From: Nitrospira sp.
GTDB lineage: Bacteria > Nitrospirota > Nitrospiria > Nitrospirales > Nitrospiraceae
Direction: 5' to 3'
DNA: 64,000 bases
NCBI GenBank assembly: GCA_029194725.1
Contig: JARFXQ010000001.1
Span: forward strand, 289,191-353,190
The position numbers and the translations under genes were made by a program. Positions 63,916-64,000 of the stretch are shown here, one piece after another; position 1 is the stretch's first letter; every line of letters starts with the position of its first letter. Under the pieces are notes generated by a model, which was given only the letters and a program-made list of their open reading frames with translations, was not told the origin of the DNA and ran no database searches.

Positions 63916-64000
63916 TACGAGCGGTTACAGAGGACATGTCCACATTACACACCCTGTCGGCCTCCAACCGACCATTGGTTCGTTTCCTGCTCCGGGGAAC
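63916..64000. other. window end
   Basis: 85 bases beyond the TpsB stop with no feature to call. Confidence 0.4.

Overview
The window looks like chromosomal DNA of a Nitrospira-type bacterium (phylum Nitrospirota). This is inferred from overall gene style and content: a moderately GC-rich diderm with many lipoproteins and secreted proteins, a DUF748/AsmA-like protein, a cyanobacterial-style two-partner-secretion pair, and a YifB/ComM ATPase. No rRNA or other decisive taxonomic marker is present, so the assignment is moderate confidence. Housekeeping blocks (comM, pxpBAC, serS, msrB, peroxiredoxin, hybrid histidine kinase) alternate with accessory islands made of toxin-antitoxin modules, decayed genes and integration scars.

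Region 1-4.2 kb is a worn defence-type island. It holds the N-terminal part of an SNF2-like helicase running off the left edge. Beside it lie fragments of at least two decayed Cas3-like genes (Q-motif plus Walker A pieces, and HD-domain pieces), into which an MNT-type nucleotidyltransferase pair and a broken HigBA-like module have settled. A truncated PIN toxin and a secreted protein built of twelve-residue Asn-Pro repeats follow. A WYL-domain regulator (4.35-5.34 kb) closes the island. From 5.5 to 16.8 kb the content is mostly core: a small membrane protein behind comM, an Lrp-type ligand-binding protein, a Gfo/Idh/MocA oxidoreductase, a dienelactone-hydrolase-fold protein lacking its cysteine nucleophile, DUF423, a bactofilin, a frameshifted Tat-type amine oxidase, and the 5-oxoprolinase operon pxpB-pxpA-pxpC.

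From 16.8 to 22 kb, two HicB/HicA loci in the same orientation (the second with a nonsense mutation in hicA) bracket an unrecognised polytopic membrane protein of about 1100 residues. From 22.2 to 27.3 kb come a lipoprotein, a SAM methyltransferase, an APH-like phosphotransferase, a DLH-like lipoprotein and serS. A TIGR02391 (HEPN-like) protein with a small zinc-ribbon neighbour and an intact IS5-group element with CTAG target duplications lie at 27.4-29.8 kb, followed by tRNA-Ser(UGA). From 31 to 48.3 kb are mainly chromosomal genes, including a c-di-GMP-I (GEMM) riboswitch in front of an orphan flagellar rod-like protein, a B12-binding radical SAM protein with a CX4CX2C cluster motif, and a large DUF748 protein.

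At 48.7 kb, tRNA-Arg(UCU) is the attachment site for tandem integrations. A truncated tyrosine recombinase abuts the tRNA 5' end, island cargo follows (DUF6908, a small mobile-element protein, a PIN/antitoxin pair, HigBA), then a duplicated 5' half of the same tRNA at 53.13 kb beside a second, catalytically dead recombinase fragment. Degenerate IS-rich DNA, three small membrane or cytosolic ORFs, a DUF2235 lipase-like protein and an AT-rich orphan gene run to about 58.9 kb. The window ends with a TpsA/TpsB two-partner-secretion pair (59-63.9 kb).
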